A stretch of DNA of 64,000 nucleotides from Sphaerolaimus hirsutus (lineage: Eukaryota; Nematoda; Chromadorea; Monhysterida; Sphaerolaimidae). The DNA lies in contig OZ038452.1 in NCBI GenBank assembly GCA_964036195.1, positions 11,650,704 to 11,714,703 on the forward strand. Reading direction: 5' to 3'. Shown here one piece after another: positions 62,997 through 64,000 of this stretch. The position numbers and the translations under genes were made by a program. The stretch's first letter is position 1; each line of letters opens with the position of its first letter. The notes under the pieces were generated by a model that did no database searches, was not told the DNA's origin, and worked only from the letters and a program-made list of their open reading frames with translations.

Positions 62997-63906
62997 GCCC
63001 TACACACACACTAGTTTTCACCGTGACCAATGTGACAACTGAAATGGCCACATGACGACACCCAGCCTACTCTTTTTGTACGTTATATTTGTTTTAGTTT
63101 TAAAATTTTTAAAATTTTAACTTTCATTAGTTTAATTTCTAATTTTAATTAAATAAAATCATTCAACTAGGGATGGCCGAGGGGTTTTTTTCAAAGGTTT
63201 TTTACAATGAAAAACGTTTTATTTAAAAAAAACCCGACCATCAACCGTTTTTTAAAGAACCTTGGCCAAAAATTTTAGTACTAAGCACTAGGTATTTTGC
63301 ATGTTTTTGCGCGCATGCGCGCAATTTCACCTGCATTTTCATTGGCTTTGAGGCATTTTTAGTGTAAAAGCTTCCATTTGTTCCTGCTATTCTGTCAAAA
63401 TAAGCTGTGATATGTTAATGTAGTATATAATATCCAGTCATTGTGCCTCCATAAACTTGTACAGTGTGAAAAATCACTGGTAATGAATTAACCTTCTATT
63501 TTAACCTGATTTAAACACTATTCCATGGCCAACTTCACTTAGTCAGGAACGTTCGACAAAAGCGGATATGATATACATAATAAGTCGACATAAAACGGAT
63601 ATTTCTGACAGAAATCACCACTTATAATGCTATCCGATGACTCTACAGCCATTCTATGGCTATATATAACATCACAAAGTACTATCACCTGTCTGATTTA
63701 CCTGTATATGTTGACTCATGACCATATCTGGGAGCTTTTGAAAAAAACGGTTTTATTTTAAATTAAAACCCTTTTTTGAAAAAAAACGGTTGACTATGAA
63801 AAAAAACCTTTTTTGGCCATCCCTACATTCAGCCGTATTCATTAAATTGCATTTGAAAAAATTTCAGTTTTCACACGCAATCATGGTGAAAATTTGGGTG
63901 TGTAGG
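62997..63906. mobile_element. CCTACACACACTAG hairpin element, copy 2, with nested insertion
   Basis: Same arms as 60258-60495 (GCCCTACACACACACTAG at the left, GTGAAAATTTGGGTGTGTAGGC at the right). Split at CATTCAAC by the element at 63168-63825. In UBA1 intron 7. Confidence 0.75.
63168..63825. mobile_element. TAGGGATGGCC hAT-like element
   Basis: Ends TAGGGATGGCCGAGG and TTTTTTGGCCATCCCTA. Flanks CATTCAAC (63160-63167) and CATTCAGC (63826-63833) differ by one base. The sister repeat at about 60413 reads through (CATTCAACCGTG). AAAACGGTTTTTTTT words lie at both ends, unique AT-rich middle, no gene. Confidence 0.88.
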
Positions 63907-64000
63907 CAGTGAGGCACATTCCAAACAATTTGGCTTTCCTGAAGTTTCCATCATCAATTAAGGGATCAAATTCACATAAAATCCAAACCCGGCTCCAAAA

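Noticed and set aside
1-64000. tRNA, rRNA or snRNA genes
   Set aside because: No tRNA A/B box pair with cloverleaf, no conserved rRNA or snRNA words recognised by eye. A covariance-model scan would be needed to be certain.

Overview
The window comes from a nuclear genome of an animal, most likely an invertebrate. I cannot name the species. The evidence is a GT-AG-intron ubiquitin-activating enzyme gene at the right end, isolated GC-rich exon-like islands in AT-rich DNA, and a very dense load of eukaryotic transposons: an esterase-type LINE, a Penelope-like element with an N-terminal GIY-YIG domain, a gag-only LTR element and many hAT-like and TA-flanked non-autonomous elements. There are no operons, bacterial genes or CRISPR arrays. 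There is one 200-base assembly gap.

Layout. 1-14 kb: minus-strand exon-like islands (3.6, 6.6, 10.9 and 13.9 kb) in a mosaic of fold-back repeats, including several hAT-like elements with exact 8-bp target duplications. 14.5-22.0 kb: a LINE with an RGG-rich, SGNH-esterase ORF1 and an APE-type endonuclease. It is cut twice by related hAT-like elements and carries intron-like in-frame segments. The reverse transcriptase is missing. 22.5-24.7 kb: a 39-bp GGCGCC minisatellite with a 642-bp higher-order period, followed by a 91-bp satellite that inverts just before the gap at 25.3 kb. 26.5-28.3 kb: fold-back elements. 28.9-29.3 kb: a last exon of an unrecognised gene. 30.2-32.9 kb: the Penelope-like element, with a long intact ORF. 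34.3-41.1 kb: the LTR element, with 1.7-kb LTRs and a gag-like ORF only. 41.1-50.4 kb: a tandemly repeated host block of about 2.3 kb carrying exon-like segments. One copy received three hAT-like elements, and neighbouring copies preserve the empty sites. 51.1-56.3 kb: a three-level nest of elements. 57.6-62.8 kb: the first seven coding exons of UBA1 (388 residues, frame checked across every junction), continuing past the window.

The only gene identified with certainty is UBA1, the E1 enzyme that starts the ubiquitin cascade. Everything else tells a genome-dynamics story. Several element families share hAT-like hallmarks (TAGGG, TAGTG or CAGGG ends, 8-bp duplications), yet each has an interior built from a family-specific short word such as GGCGCC, GGCACCG or GGAAAACGG. 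Paralogous empty sites inside this window prove the mobility and exact ends of several of them.
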